A stretch of DNA of 64,000 bases from Microbacterium marinilacus (GCF_019753765.1 NZ_JAIJZW010000002.1:62001-126000); one strand, 5' to 3'. Positions 1-8,407 are shown, counted from the first letter of the stretch. The notes: generated from the sequence alone by a model not told the origin. Program-made: numbers and translations.

Positions 1-818
1 GTGCGATCTCCGACGAGGACCTCGCGGGGGAGGGGCTGCGCGGCGACGTCCGCACCGCGCGGCTGCCCGTCCTTCCGGCGGCCGGACCGAGCGTCGCGGG
101 CGCCGTCGCAGCGCGCGAGGTGCCGGGAGGCACGCTCGAGCTCGACGGCGTCCGCTGCCGCCTCGGCGGCCGGACGGTGCTCGACCTCGATCGCGTGTGC
201 TTCCGCGCCGGCGAGGTCACCGCCCTTCGCGGTGTCAACGGCGCAGGCAAGTCCACCCTCGCCCGCGTCGTCACCGGTCTCCAACGGGCGGGCGGCACCG
301 TGCGGCTGGACGGACGTCCGCTCAGTCGACGGGCGCGCCAGCGCGCCAGCGCCATCGTGATGCAGGACGTGCAGCGGCAACTGTTCACCGACAGCGTCCG
401 GGCCGAGATCGAGCTCGCCGCCACGGACGCGCCGCGTCCTCCGGACGTCGCAGCGACCCTCGGTGCTCTCGACCTCGCCCCTCTCTCGGAGCGCCACCCG
501 CTGTCGCTGTCCGGCGGCCAGCAGCAGCGGCTCGTCGTGGCGGCGGTGCGCGTCGCAGCCCGACGCATCGTGATCTTCGACGAGCCGAGCTCCGGTGTCG
601 ATCGCCGTCACCTGCAGTCCATCTCCGACCAGATCCGTCAGGTCGCGGCTGCCGGCGCGGTGGTGCTTCTGATCAGTCACGACGAGGACCTGCTGTCGCT
701 CGCCGCGGATCGGCAGCTGACCCTGGCGTCCGCGATGTCCGACGTCGCACCCTCGCGCTCAGAAACCGCTCGCGACGCGCTCGCCGTCGGGCATGACACA
801 CGGGAGGAACATCCATGA
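1..818 (+). CDS. ABC transporter ATP-binding protein, 5'-truncated by the window
   Basis: The frame is open from base 3 to the stop at 816-818, so the gene begins before the window. The visible part holds one ABC ATPase domain: Walker A GVNGAGKST near base 234, signature LSGGQQQR near 510, Walker B IVIFDEPS near 570, and a switch His in LISHDED near 675. About 40 residues of Ala/Pro-rich linker precede the domain, which suggests the second half of a tandem-ATPase protein of the ECF/CbiO type. That is an inference; a single-domain protein starting at GTG 120 is the alternative. Its stop overlaps the next ATG by 4 bases, so the MFS gene is translationally coupled. Substrate is unknown; vitamin, metal or siderophore uptake would all fit. 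Confidence 0.8.
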   Translation, partial: AISDEDLAGEGLRGDVRTARLPVLPAAGPSVAGAVAAREVPGGTLELDGVRCRLGGRTVLDLDRVCFRAGEVTALRGVNGAGKSTLARVVTGLQRAGGTVRLDGRPLSRRARQRASAIVMQDVQRQLFTDSVRAEIELAATDAPRPPDVAATLGALDLAPLSERHPLSLSGGQQQRLVVAAVRVAARRIVIFDEPSSGVDRRHLQSISDQIRQVAAAGAVVLLISHDEDLLSLAADRQLTLASAMSDVAPSRSETARDALAVGHDTREEHP

Positions 819-2089
819 CCGCACCGACCTCGAGCACCCCCGCCTCGAGCACTCCGCCTGCGCGCGACGCGCCCCGCCCGCAGATCTCCCTGCTGCTCGG
901 GGCCGTGTTGCTCGCCTATCTCGGCCAGATGACGCTGAACCCGATCATCGCTCCGCTCTCCCGGGAAGTCGGCCTGGCCGAGTGGCAGATCGGAGCGACC
1001 ATCAGCACGGCGGCGGTCATGGTGGTGCTCACCAGCCAGTTCTGGGGACGCCGCTCCCAGTCGTGGGGTCGCAAGCCGGTGCTCGTCGCCGCATTCGTTC
1101 TGGCCACCGTCACGATGGTGCTCTTCGCGCTGCTGGCATGGCTCGGGATGGCCGGGGCCGTCACGGGAACGGCCCTCTTCCTGATCTTCGTGCTGCTGCG
1201 GGGAATCGGGTTCGGCAGCGCGCTCGCCGCCGTGCCGCCCACCGCGCAGGCGTACATCGCGGATGTGACGACGGATGAGCGGGCGCGGGTCAAGGGCATG
1301 GCCGGCGTCGGCGCGGTGCAGGGCATCGCCATGGTCGGCGGCTCGATGATCGGCGGGCTGCTCTCGGCGTTCGGGCTGATCGCGCCGTTGATCGCCGTTC
1401 CTGTCCTCCTCGGCGCCGGCCTCGTCCTCATCGCCCTGCGGCTGCGCAGGGAGTCCCGTCACGAGCGGATCGATACCCCGAAGCGCGTCAGTCCGGTCGA
1501 CACCCGCGTCTGGCCCTATCTCCTGGCGGGCTTCGGGATGTTCACCGCGCTCGGGTTCATCCAGGTGATCACGGGCTTCATCGTCCAGGACCGTCTCGGC
1601 CTCGACTCCGCCACCACGGGGCTCGTCACGGGCGGCGCCCTGCTTGCGGCCGGTGTGGGCATGATCGTCGCGCAGACCGTGATCGTGCCGCGCAGCGGCT
1701 GGACGCCGCCGACCCTGCTGCGCGTCGGCGGGCTGGTCGCCCTCGGGGGGTTCGTCGTCCTCATCGTCGACGCGGGCGCCGTGCCGCTGTTCGTGGCGAT
1801 CCTCTCCATCGGCCTGGGCCTCGGCATCGCCATGCCCGGCTACACCGCGGGCCCGAGTCTGCTCGTCGACCGCGACGAGCAGGGTGGGCTCGCCGGTCTC
1901 GTGGGGGCGACGACGGGTCTCACCTTCGTCATCGCCCCCACGCTCGCGACGGCTCTGTACGGCAGCTGGGCGCCGCTGCCGGTCATCGTGGGCGCGGCGG
2001 TCATGGCGCTCGTCGTGCTGTTCGTCTTCGCCCATCCGCGATTCCGCCGTTCGCGCACGCGTGCCGAGGCGGAGCCGCGACGCGCCTGA
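815..2089 (+). CDS. MFS transporter
   Basis: A 424-residue integral membrane protein with about 12 hydrophobic segments and a short Thr/Ser/Pro-rich N-terminus. The loop after the second segment reads FWGRRSQSWGRKP, which matches the MFS signature between TM2 and TM3 (G-x-x-x-D/R-R-x-G-R-K/R). The second half begins near residue 225 after a basic central loop (RLRRESRHERID). The ATG overlaps the stop of the upstream ABC ATPase gene by 4 bases. The pairing of an ABC component with an MFS carrier is common in siderophore or cofactor loci, but nothing here fixes the substrate. No hairpin was seen before the Zur site that follows. Confidence 0.85.
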   Translation: MTAPTSSTPASSTPPARDAPRPQISLLLGAVLLAYLGQMTLNPIIAPLSREVGLAEWQIGATISTAAVMVVLTSQFWGRRSQSWGRKPVLVAAFVLATVTMVLFALLAWLGMAGAVTGTALFLIFVLLRGIGFGSALAAVPPTAQAYIADVTTDERARVKGMAGVGAVQGIAMVGGSMIGGLLSAFGLIAPLIAVPVLLGAGLVLIALRLRRESRHERIDTPKRVSPVDTRVWPYLLAGFGMFTALGFIQVITGFIVQDRLGLDSATTGLVTGGALLAAGVGMIVAQTVIVPRSGWTPPTLLRVGGLVALGGFVVLIVDAGAVPLFVAILSIGLGLGIAMPGYTAGPSLLVDRDEQGGLAGLVGATTGLTFVIAPTLATALYGSWAPLPVIVGAAVMALVVLFVFAHPRFRRSRTRAEAEPRRA

Positions 2090-2139
2090 ATCCGCCGCCG
2101 GCGCCTCGGCGTGGCCGGAGCGGGGGTCTGCAGCGCTAT

Positions 2140-2154
2140 TGATAAGGATTATCA
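2140..2154. promoter_or_regulatory. Zur-type operator 1
   Basis: TGATAAGGATTATCA is a dyad with 6-base arms (TGATAA/TTATCA) around a 3-base centre. It is AT-rich in a GC-rich background, starts 61 bases before the ATG at 2201, and belongs to a set of six related 15-mers in this window. Binding by Zur is inferred from similarity to actinobacterial Zur boxes (TGAAAATGATTTTCA-like). Confidence 0.8.
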
Positions 2155-2200
2155 TTAAGATGTGGGCCGCCACGTCGGCGGCTCATGCGAAAGGAAGTTC

Positions 2201-3949
2201 ATGCATCAGGTTTCTCGCACTCGTTCACGGCAGATCGCGAGCGTCGCCGTGCTCGGCGTCGCGCTTGCCGCCGTTCCGACCTCGGCCGCGTTCGCCTACG
2301 ACCCGTCCGACGGGCGTGAGGTGCTCGGCGCCGGCGTCCACGTGGACGCGATCTATCCGGAGATCGAGGACGGGCGGCTCGAGGTCCACACGCTCACGCC
2401 GGACGGGGTGGTCGACGCGGACACCGTGCTGCTGCACATCCCCTCGACGGAGTCTTCGCAGGTCACGCTGCCGGAGGGCTACGAGTTTCTCGGCCCGGAG
2501 GGCACCGACGCGTGGGTGACCACCGAGGCGCAGGACCCATCGGTCGTCTGGCCGGGCTGGTCGTTCGAGGGGATCGAGCAGGGCGTCCTCAAGGGCACCG
2601 TGAAGATCGCCTACGAGGGATTCAGCTATGCCGGCGGCGGAGACGAGCCCCGGTTCGCCGTCACCCAGCCCGGCGGGTTCGAGGGAGACAAAGTCACCCC
2701 GGTGATCGTCCCGGGCACGACCTTCACGTCGACGTCCGGCGAGGTCGGCGGGCACACGCACGCCACCTGGACCTTCACGGAGGAGGGTGTCTATGACATC
2801 GACTTCACCGTCGAGGCCACGCTCGCCGACGAGACGCCGATCTCGGACGACGTGACGGTGCGCTTCGTCGTGGGCGAGCTGGGTGCCACCGACGGGGAGC
2901 CGCAGCCGCAGCAGGATCCGGAGGTGACCGACTCGGTCGAGTCCCTGACCGTCGTGCCGAGCAAGGTCGACGCCGAGTACTTCGTCGGACAGACGGTGAA
3001 CCTCACCGCGCTGTCCCCGGACGCCGCGGAGGCGGACGTTTACCACTGGTACGTCACGAAGCCGGGCGAGTCCGAAGCCGTGGTCGACGAGGAGCAGACC
3101 ACGAACACGTTCTCGACCAAGCCCGTGCGCGGCATCGACGGCGCCGAGGTCTACGTCGAACGGACCTCGGCTGACGGCGATGTGCTCGAGACCTCCGAGC
3201 CCCTCGAGATCGGCGTGCGCGCGATCGAGCCCACGACCGCGCTGTCGGTCACGGCGGACGCGGACTCCTACCAGGCGGGCGACACCGCCCACTTCACCTC
3301 CGCTCAGGCCCCGCAGACGGACGACGAGCACTACCACTGGTACCTCAAGCTCGCCGGAGAGGACGAGTACGCGTGGATCCCGGAGTCGCGTCTGGCCGAC
3401 CAGGACCTCGAGATCACCTCGGACATGGACGGCGCGACGATCACCGCCCGGCTGTTCAACGCCGACCACTCGGTGCTGGCCGAGTCTCCGGTGCTGCACC
3501 TGTCCGTCGGCGACGACGACGCGACCGACATCGAGCCCCTCGCCGTGACTGCCGACCGGGACGGGTACGCCGTGGGTGACGAGGCCAGCTTCACCGCCGA
3601 CGGCGTGGATGACGCCGACACGGTCGAATGGTCGGTTCGCAAGAGCGGCGAGAACGTCTTCACGGCTCTGGAGGAGACCGCCGGCGCGACGCTCGTCGCC
3701 GAGGTCGGCGAGGACTGGGACGGCGCGGAGATCCGGGCCGTCGTCCGCGACGGCTCGAACGTGTCGGCCGAGGGCTCGCTGCCTGCGGTGGCGTTGAGCG
3801 GCGAGGCCGCTGACGACGACGCTCCGGCCGCCGGCGACGAGGCCGGCGTGCCGGTGCTGACGATCGTGATCGCGGCGGTGATCGCCCTCGCGATCATCGT
3901 GATCGTCGTCCTGCTGCTCCGCGCGCGCCGCAAGCGCAGCGCCGAGTAG
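2201..3949 (+). CDS. Anchor-M surface protein with three Ig-like repeats and a C-terminal TM
   Basis: 582 residues. A signal peptide (SVAVLGVALAAVPTSAAFA) ends near residue 32. Residues about 40-235 form a choice-of-anchor M (TIGR03769-type) domain with the landmarks VHVD, VVWPGWSFEGI and HTHATWTF, and a closing VVGE strand. Three related Ig-like modules follow, each with a Trp core: YHWYVTKPGE, YHWYLKLAGE and VEWSVRKSGE. A C-terminal hydrophobic helix is followed by RARRKRSAE. No LPXTG-like motif is present, so it is probably membrane-tethered with an extracellular body. Start chosen at ATG 2201 because AAGGAAG lies just upstream and the signal peptide follows directly. It is the first gene after Zur box 1, and the HxH motif suggests metal capture. 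Confidence 0.85.
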   Translation: MHQVSRTRSRQIASVAVLGVALAAVPTSAAFAYDPSDGREVLGAGVHVDAIYPEIEDGRLEVHTLTPDGVVDADTVLLHIPSTESSQVTLPEGYEFLGPEGTDAWVTTEAQDPSVVWPGWSFEGIEQGVLKGTVKIAYEGFSYAGGGDEPRFAVTQPGGFEGDKVTPVIVPGTTFTSTSGEVGGHTHATWTFTEEGVYDIDFTVEATLADETPISDDVTVRFVVGELGATDGEPQPQQDPEVTDSVESLTVVPSKVDAEYFVGQTVNLTALSPDAAEADVYHWYVTKPGESEAVVDEEQTTNTFSTKPVRGIDGAEVYVERTSADGDVLETSEPLEIGVRAIEPTTALSVTADADSYQAGDTAHFTSAQAPQTDDEHYHWYLKLAGEDEYAWIPESRLADQDLEITSDMDGATITARLFNADHSVLAESPVLHLSVGDDDATDIEPLAVTADRDGYAVGDEASFTADGVDDADTVEWSVRKSGENVFTALEETAGATLVAEVGEDWDGAEIRAVVRDGSNVSAEGSLPAVALSGEAADDDAPAAGDEAGVPVLTIVIAAVIALAIIVIVVLLLRARRKRSAE

Positions 3950-3961
3950 GTCGTCACTCCA

Positions 3962-4000
3962 CGGGCTGGGGGCGCAGCGACGAGCGGCGTCCCCAGCCCG
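3962..4000 (+). terminator. Intercistronic hairpin between two anchor-M genes
   Basis: CGGGCTGGGG (3962-3971) and CCCCAGCCCG (3991-4000) are perfect 10-base inverted arms with a 19-base loop and no T-run. It may partially terminate or stabilise the upstream message while letting some read-through into 4018. Confidence 0.5.
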
Positions 4001-4017
4001 CCCGACAGAGAAGCTCC

Positions 4018-4857
4018 ATGATCCGTACCGCTTCCCGCGCTTTTCGTCCGCTCGCGCTCGCGCTCGGCACCACCCTGGGCGCCGCGCTCGCAGCGCACGG
4101 TCTCTCCGCCGCGCCACCTCCCGCGGCCTCCCATATCGCCGCGGCACCCGCCGCCGACATCACGGAGCTCGACCAGGGGCACGCTGACATCGGGCCGGTC
4201 CTTGTCGACGGGCGGTGGCGGATCGAGATCAAGGACGACTCGGGTGGCGAGGCGGTCTGGCGCGATCCCGACAGCACCGTGCTCCGCGTGCGTGACGCCG
4301 CCGAGCACGAGCTCCCCGACTCGAGCGACTATGCGTTCCTCGGCGAGCCCGGCGACGAGGTCTTCCTCATCCCGCAGACACAGCTCGACGGGGTCATCTG
4401 GCTGGGGTGGAACACGCAGCACCCGGCCTTGCTCGACGATCCGCCGCAGCAGATCTCGTTCAGACTCCACGACGTGGTCGGGCCCGGGCGGCTCCACGTG
4501 TACTTCGACTACGGGGGCTTCCGGCCCGCCCGCGAGGTGTGGGACGGCTCCGACCCCGGCGAGCCGCTGCGGGTGGAGCCGAACACGCACGCGCACGCCA
4601 ACTGGGCGTTCAGCGCGGCGGGGGAGTATCGGGTGGGCTTCACCGCCGAGATCGTCGACGCCGCGGGGGTGTCCCATACCGCTTCGGCCACGCTCCATTT
4701 CCTCGTGGGGGACGACGCCGAGAGCACCGCTGGGTCGCCGCTGTCCGTGCCGGTGACCCTGGGGGCCCTCCTCGGGGTGCTTCTGCTCGTCCTGCTCCTG
4801 CTCCTGCTCGTGCTCGTCGTCGACGTCCGCGGCGCTCGCCGACGGCGGGCCCTGTGA
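4018..4857 (+). CDS. Single-domain anchor-M membrane-tethered protein
   Basis: 279 residues with an Ala-rich signal sequence over residues 1-40 and one complete anchor-M domain over about residues 45-245. Landmarks are DQGHADIGP, VIWLGWNTQ, and NTHAHANWAFSAAGEY, followed by HFLVGDDAE. A very Leu-rich TM segment (LLLVLLLLLLVLVV) and an Arg-rich tail end the protein; there is no sortase motif. It is close in sequence style to the protein encoded at 22120. The ATG at 4018 follows AGAGAAG. The next gene starts on the last base of this stop codon, so the two are translationally coupled. Likely a membrane-proximal zinc-binding relay protein; the metal is inferred from the Zur site upstream. Confidence 0.85.
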   Translation: MIRTASRAFRPLALALGTTLGAALAAHGLSAAPPPAASHIAAAPAADITELDQGHADIGPVLVDGRWRIEIKDDSGGEAVWRDPDSTVLRVRDAAEHELPDSSDYAFLGEPGDEVFLIPQTQLDGVIWLGWNTQHPALLDDPPQQISFRLHDVVGPGRLHVYFDYGGFRPAREVWDGSDPGEPLRVEPNTHAHANWAFSAAGEYRVGFTAEIVDAAGVSHTASATLHFLVGDDAESTAGSPLSVPVTLGALLGVLLLVLLLLLLVLVVDVRGARRRRAL

Positions 4858-6035
4858 TGCGCGCGCGAACGCGGATCGCGGTCGTCGGCGCGGGCGTCAT
4901 CGGAATGGCGGTCGCGCGAGAGCTCGCCGTCCGCGGCGCCGAGGTGACGATCGTCGAACGAGACCGCGTCGGTGCCGGCGCGAGCGGAACGACGTTCGCG
5001 TGGGTGAACTCCAACGGCAAGGCGCCCGAGTCCTACCACCAGCTGAACGTGGCCGGCCTCCGGGCGCATCGAAGGCTGCAGGCGCGGGAGCGGACGCGGG
5101 CGCCCTGGTTCGTCCCGTCGGGCACCATCGAGTGGTCCGACAGCGCCGAGGGCGACATCCGCGTCCGTGAGCGCGTGGAGCGGCTCGAAGAGCTCGCATA
5201 TCCCGTCGAGGAGATCACTGTGGACCGATTGCGGAAGGCGGCGCCCGGGATCGAGCCGGGTGCGGTGATGTCCGCGTGGCGGTTCCCCGCGGAGGGCTAC
5301 GTGCACCCCGCGCTGTTGCTGGCGCGTCTCTGGGACGAGGCCCGCGAGCATGGCGCGCGCCTGATCGCGCCCGCCTCGGTCGTGGACGTCGTCGAGCACG
5401 GCGACGTGGTGACGCTGTCGCTGGACGACGGCGGCGAATGGATCGGCGATCAGGTCGTGATCGCGGCGGGCCGGTGGTCGTCCTCCATCGCGCTGATGCT
5501 CGGGCGCTCCGTGGCCATGATCGACGCGGACCTCCCTGGCCGCGTCGGGTGCAGCTTCCTCGGTTACACCGCGCCCATGCCCGTTCAGCTCGGCGTCAAC
5601 CTCATCTCGCCCGCGCTGAACCTTCGCCCGGATGGCGGGGGACGGATGCTGCTGCAGTCCCCGCGGCTGGACCGCTCCGCCGACCCGTCGCGCACGTACG
5701 ACCGCGATGGCCCCGTCGGCAGGGAACTGCTCCGGGAGCTGCGGCGCTTGTTTCCGGAGGTGGGGCCGATCCGTTTGGAGAGGATGGCCGTGGGGCAGCG
5801 GTCGCGGCCGGCCGACGGCCTCCCCGCGGTCGGCCGCCTCAGCGAGCGCGCCTATCTGGCCGTGGCGCACAGCGGCATCACGCTGTCCCTCGTTCTCGGA
5901 GAGCTGGTGGCAGCCGAGATGCTCGACGACGACCGGTCGGCGCTGCTCGACGACTACGCGCCTGACCGCCTTCTCGGCCGCACCGTCGCCGACTTCTCGG
6001 AGATCCGCACGATCCACTTCCCGGCGGACCAGTAG
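4857..6035 (+). CDS. FAD-dependent DadA-like oxidoreductase
   Basis: 392 residues. The N-terminal dinucleotide-binding motif VVGAGVIGMAVARELA (residues about 8-23) and the acidic strand end VTIVERD define a DAO/DadA-type flavoprotein. GASGTTFAWVNSNGKAPESYH matches the FAD-proximal region of amino-acid oxidases, and LPAVGRL...VAHSGITLSLVLGEL is the usual C-terminal FAD contact. No signal peptide, so it is cytosolic or peripheral. It overlaps the upstream anchor-M stop by 1 base (TGATG), which implies membership in the Zur box 1 operon, although an amine or amino-acid oxidase has no obvious zinc role. It ends 16 bases before the convergent zur stop. Confidence 0.82.
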   Translation: MRARTRIAVVGAGVIGMAVARELAVRGAEVTIVERDRVGAGASGTTFAWVNSNGKAPESYHQLNVAGLRAHRRLQARERTRAPWFVPSGTIEWSDSAEGDIRVRERVERLEELAYPVEEITVDRLRKAAPGIEPGAVMSAWRFPAEGYVHPALLLARLWDEAREHGARLIAPASVVDVVEHGDVVTLSLDDGGEWIGDQVVIAAGRWSSSIALMLGRSVAMIDADLPGRVGCSFLGYTAPMPVQLGVNLISPALNLRPDGGGRMLLQSPRLDRSADPSRTYDRDGPVGRELLRELRRLFPEVGPIRLERMAVGQRSRPADGLPAVGRLSERAYLAVAHSGITLSLVLGELVAAEMLDDDRSALLDDYAPDRLLGRTVADFSEIRTIHFPADQ

Positions 6036-6051
6036 GACCGCGGCGCGGCCG

Positions 6052-6450
6052 TCAGCCCTCGGGGCAGTCGGCGCAGCGGCCGAAGACCTCGAGGATGTGC
6101 CGGGTGACGGTGAACCCGTGCTGCGCGGCGGTGTCGCGGATCCAGGCCTCATCGGGAGGGCCGATCTCGATGGCTTTGCCGCAGTTCTCGCAGACGAGGT
6201 GATGGTGGTGCGCGCCGGGCTGGCAGGCGCGGAACAGCTGCCCGGTGGGCACGGGGATCGTGTCGGCGTGTCCCGACTGGGTCAGGGCGTTCAGCTGTCG
6301 GTAGACGGTGGCGAGGCCGATCGGTGTGCCCTCGGCGTTGATGCGGTGGTGAAGGTCTCCTGCGGAGATGAAGCCGCCGGCGTCCTGGAGGGCTTGGTGC
6401 ACCGCCTCCTTCTGGACGGTGCTGCGACGCTCGTGGATCACGGCGTTCAT
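6052..6450 (-). CDS. zur: Zinc uptake regulator, Fur family
   Basis: 132 residues with the Fur winged-helix N-terminus (residues 1-80, with GLATVYRQLNAL as the recognition helix). The C-terminal dimerisation half contains HHHHLVCENCGKAIEI and a closing CADC, giving the two CxxC pairs of the structural zinc site, and the HHHH/E positions of the sensory site. Start set at ATG 6450 because AGGAGG stands 6 bases upstream; a longer frame exists to 6507 but has no ribosome site. A Zur rather than Fur or Nur assignment rests on context: L36 type B, a COG0523 protein and a ZnuA-type transporter share the surrounding dyads. No Zur-type dyad lies in its own promoter, so autoregulation is not evident. 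Confidence 0.9.
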   Translation of the reverse strand: MNAVIHERRSTVQKEAVHQALQDAGGFISAGDLHHRINAEGTPIGLATVYRQLNALTQSGHADTIPVPTGQLFRACQPGAHHHHLVCENCGKAIEIGPPDEAWIRDTAAQHGFTVTRHILEVFGRCADCPEG

Positions 6451-6478
6451 GGTCGCCTCCTGTCGGTGGGGCTGAGAA

Positions 6479-6536
6479 GCCCTCTCAATAGTATATTCAC
6501 ATTGCAATCTGTTTATGTGTGTGATGTGATGAAGTC
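6479..6536. promoter_or_regulatory. Divergent zur/arsR promoter region
   Basis: This stretch is AT-rich in a GC-rich window. ATTGCAAT (6501-6508) is a perfect 8-base palindrome at its centre. A plus-strand pair TTGCAA (6502-6507) and TGTGAT (6525-6530) with 17-base spacing could drive the ArsR gene, leaving a very short leader before GTG 6537. On the minus strand TATACT occurs toward zur. The palindrome is a candidate ArsR operator; all of this is inference from sequence alone. Confidence 0.4.
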
Positions 6537-6881
6537 GTGAACGTGGAACCCGGGCTCGCCGATGCGGCGCAGCTGTTCAAAGTCCTCGGCGGCGAGTCGA
6601 GGCTCGCGCTGCTGTGGCTGATCGGGCAGGAGCCGCGAACGGTCGGCGCCCTCGCGGAGGCGACGGGACTGTCTCAGCCCCTCGTGTCGCAGCATCTTCG
6701 GACGCTGCGCGACGCGGGGCTCGCGGTATCCCGCCGCAGCGGCAAGGAGGTCACTTACCGGCTGGCGGATCTGCACGTCAGTCATGTGATCGCCGACGCC
6801 CTCGCCCACGTTCGAGAGCCTGCCGGGGCCGAAGGGGCCTCGGAAGAGCAGTCCAGACATCAAGAAGAGGAGCCAGCATGA
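6537..6881 (+). CDS. ArsR/SmtB-family metal-responsive repressor
   Basis: 114 residues with the classic ArsR winged helix: LFKVLGGESRLALLWLI, then GLSQPLVSQHLRTLRDAGL as helix-turn-helix and VTYRLAD as the wing. The alpha-5 region has HVSHVIADALAHV, with His and Asp positions like the zinc site of SmtB/CzrA-type sensors. The tail is Glu/His rich. It starts at GTG 6537, divergent from zur, and its stop overlaps the ATG of the histidine-rich gene by 4 bases. The operon probably senses excess zinc or a similar divalent metal and couples it to a buffering protein, opposite in logic to zur next door. Confidence 0.85.
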   Translation: MNVEPGLADAAQLFKVLGGESRLALLWLIGQEPRTVGALAEATGLSQPLVSQHLRTLRDAGLAVSRRSGKEVTYRLADLHVSHVIADALAHVREPAGAEGASEEQSRHQEEEPA

Positions 6882-7174
6882 CCACCACCGACCTCCACGC
6901 GGAGCACACCACCGCCGAGCACCAGCACGGCACCGAGTGCGGGCACGACACCGTGCAGCACGGCGATCACGTCGACTACGTGCACGGCACCCACCGGCAC
7001 GCGCTGCACGGCGACCACTACGACGAGCACGAGTCCGTGGCCGAGCACACGCCTGCGGATCACGCGCACGGGAGTGACTGCGGACACGAGGCCGTCGAGC
7101 ACGACGGGCACGTCGACTACGTCCACGACGGTCACAAGCACGCGCCCCACGACGGTCACTACGACGAGCACTGA
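6878..7174 (+). CDS. Histidine-rich metal-binding protein with two tandem repeats
   Basis: 98 residues, about a quarter of them His. Two repeats of about 38 residues each read HGxxCGHxxVxHxxHVDYVH, then H-rich and HYDEH: the first from about residue 16, the second from about residue 62. Each repeat has one Cys. There is no signal peptide or membrane segment, so it is a cytosolic chelator or buffer. It is translationally coupled to the ArsR gene (4-base overlap) and followed at once by a strong terminator, so it is a two-gene operon. Similar small actinobacterial proteins are sometimes labelled 'zinc transporter permease' in databases, but nothing here supports a permease. Zinc, nickel or copper binding is inferred. 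Confidence 0.85.
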   Translation: MTTTDLHAEHTTAEHQHGTECGHDTVQHGDHVDYVHGTHRHALHGDHYDEHESVAEHTPADHAHGSDCGHEAVEHDGHVDYVHDGHKHAPHDGHYDEH

Positions 7175-7187
7175 GCCCACGCCTGAC

Positions 7188-7223
7188 GGAGGGGATGCGC
7201 GAGGACTCTCGCGCATCCCCTCC
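7188..7223 (+). terminator. Intrinsic-type terminator after the ArsR/His-rich operon
   Basis: GGAGGGGATGCGCGAG (7188-7203) and CTCGCGCATCCCCTCC (7208-7223) are perfect 16-base arms around a 4-base loop. It sits between convergent genes and is symmetrical, so it may also stop the minus-strand COG0523 transcript. No long T-run, as usual in actinobacteria. Confidence 0.85.
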
Positions 7224-7324
7224 GTCGTATCCGCTTCCGGTCGCGCGCTCACAGCTCGTGGATGGCGCGCGCCGCGTCACCGTGCGGGGGTCGCCCCGCT
7301 GTGGCCGGTGCGCCGTCACAGCGG

Positions 7325-8386
7325 TTACTCCGCGCGATCCGCCGTGTTGCGCCAGGCGGGGAACGGGTCCGGAAAGTGCCGCCACGCGTCCGGTCCCGCG
7401 GCGAGTTCCGCGTCGTCGAGCACGACCTCGTCCAGCGCGGCGGCGAGCGCGTCGGCGTCGAGGTCGAGGCCGATGAATGCCAGATCCTGGCCGACGGCGA
7501 GCAGTTCGTCGTCCTCGCCGAGCTCGTCGTCGCGCCCGAGCGGATCGAAGGAGATCATCTGGCCGACGTGATCCCACTGCGCCGCCACCTGAACCCGCGT
7601 GGCGAGTCGGCAGAACCCGGCTGAGCGCACCACGGTGCCGAACTCGCCCGCTTCGATCCGGTCGTCCAGCAAGTGCTGGAGACGCTCTGGATGCAGGGGG
7701 CGTACGTTCTCGTAGCGCACGGCGCTGACACGAGGGTCGGTCATGTGCGGGTCGTGGTCGCCATTGAGCAGCGCGACCCACCCCGGGCGCTCCTGGCCCA
7801 CCGCATAGGGGATGCCGGGCTGCCACGGGCTGGTCGCGTCGGCGTGCAGGCGCAGCCGCGCCCGGGGGCTCAGGTGGCTCACCAGCCCCATCACCGTCGA
7901 CAGGTCGTCCGTGGGCAGGGTCTCCCAGTTCACGAGCACGATGAGCGAGGCGTACTCGAGCTGCGTCACCGCGAGCAGGGCGTGCGCCGTGTAGCGCCCC
8001 ATCGAAGGGTGCTGGCCGGGGAGCGCGGCGCGGTGCGCGTAGCTGTCGCGGCGCAGGTCGTCGAGCAGATGTGCGGCGTCGGCGAGGCAGACGATCCCCG
8101 CCAGCCTCGTGGGCGCGTGAGGGTCGGCGAGGGCGCCGATCAGCTCGGTCATCACGGTCTCGGTGGGGAACTCCACCACCGCGCCGGTGGAGGAGCCCGA
8201 CCACGGCGCGAGGGCGAGCGCCTCGTCGATCGGATCGGGCGCGAGGGCGAGGCGGCGGGCGGGCACGAACATCCGGCGGGTCATCGCCGTGAGACGCTTC
8301 GCGTAGCGCAGCCGTTCCGGAGCACACGCGCCCACCACCGCCAGCACATCGACCTGCTCCACGTGGACCTCCCGCATCTTCGACAT
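7325..8386 (-). CDS. COG0523 (CobW-like) paralogue with degenerate G-domain
   Basis: 353 residues. The C-terminal half is recognisable as Cob[24 protein letters not shown], then [15 protein letters not shown] and a Trp-Asp-His core. The N-terminal half has the length and layout of the COG0523 GTPase, but the P-loop position reads [16 protein letters not shown], without the GKT/S of Walker A, and no CxCC metal motif follows. It is therefore probably unable to bind GTP in the usual way. A dyad (8408-8422) lies between this gene and rpmJ and could serve both promoters. Zur-controlled COG0523 proteins are proposed zinc chaperones; here a non-GTPase partner or metal carrier is possible. Family call is firm, mechanism is not. 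Confidence 0.75.
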   Translation of the reverse strand: MSKMREVHVEQVDVLAVVGACAPERLRYAKRLTAMTRRMFVPARRLALAPDPIDEALALAPWSGSSTGAVVEFPTETVMTELIGALADPHAPTRLAGIVCLADAAHLLDDLRRDSYAHRAALPGQHPSMGRYTAHALLAVTQLEYASLIVLVNWETLPTDDLSTVMGLVSHLSPRARLRLHADATSPWQPGIPYAVGQERPGWVALLNGDHDPHMTDPRVSAVRYENVRPLHPERLQHLLDDRIEAGEFGTVVRSAGFCRLATRVQVAAQWDHVGQMISFDPLGRDDELGEDDELLAVGQDLAFIGLDLDADALAAALDEVVLDDAELAAGPDAWRHFPDPFPAWRNTADRAE

Positions 8387-8407
8387 CGCCCGATGCCGGT
8401 AAAGTAA

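Noticed and set aside
1..360. Open frame with ATG-like start at base 1
   Set aside because: Ser/Arg/Pro-rich nonsense in another frame; the ABC ATPase frame starts at base 3 and continues to 818.
2140..2154. DtxR/IdeR iron box
   Set aside because: Iron boxes have a TTAGGTTAGSCTAACCTAA-like form; the dyads here are TGATAA...TTATCA and sit beside zur, L36 type B and a ZnuA-type receptor.
677..2173. Long minus-strand open frame opposite the MFS transporter
   Set aside because: Arg/Asp/Glu/His-rich translation without domains, a typical GC-rich shadow of the plus-strand gene.
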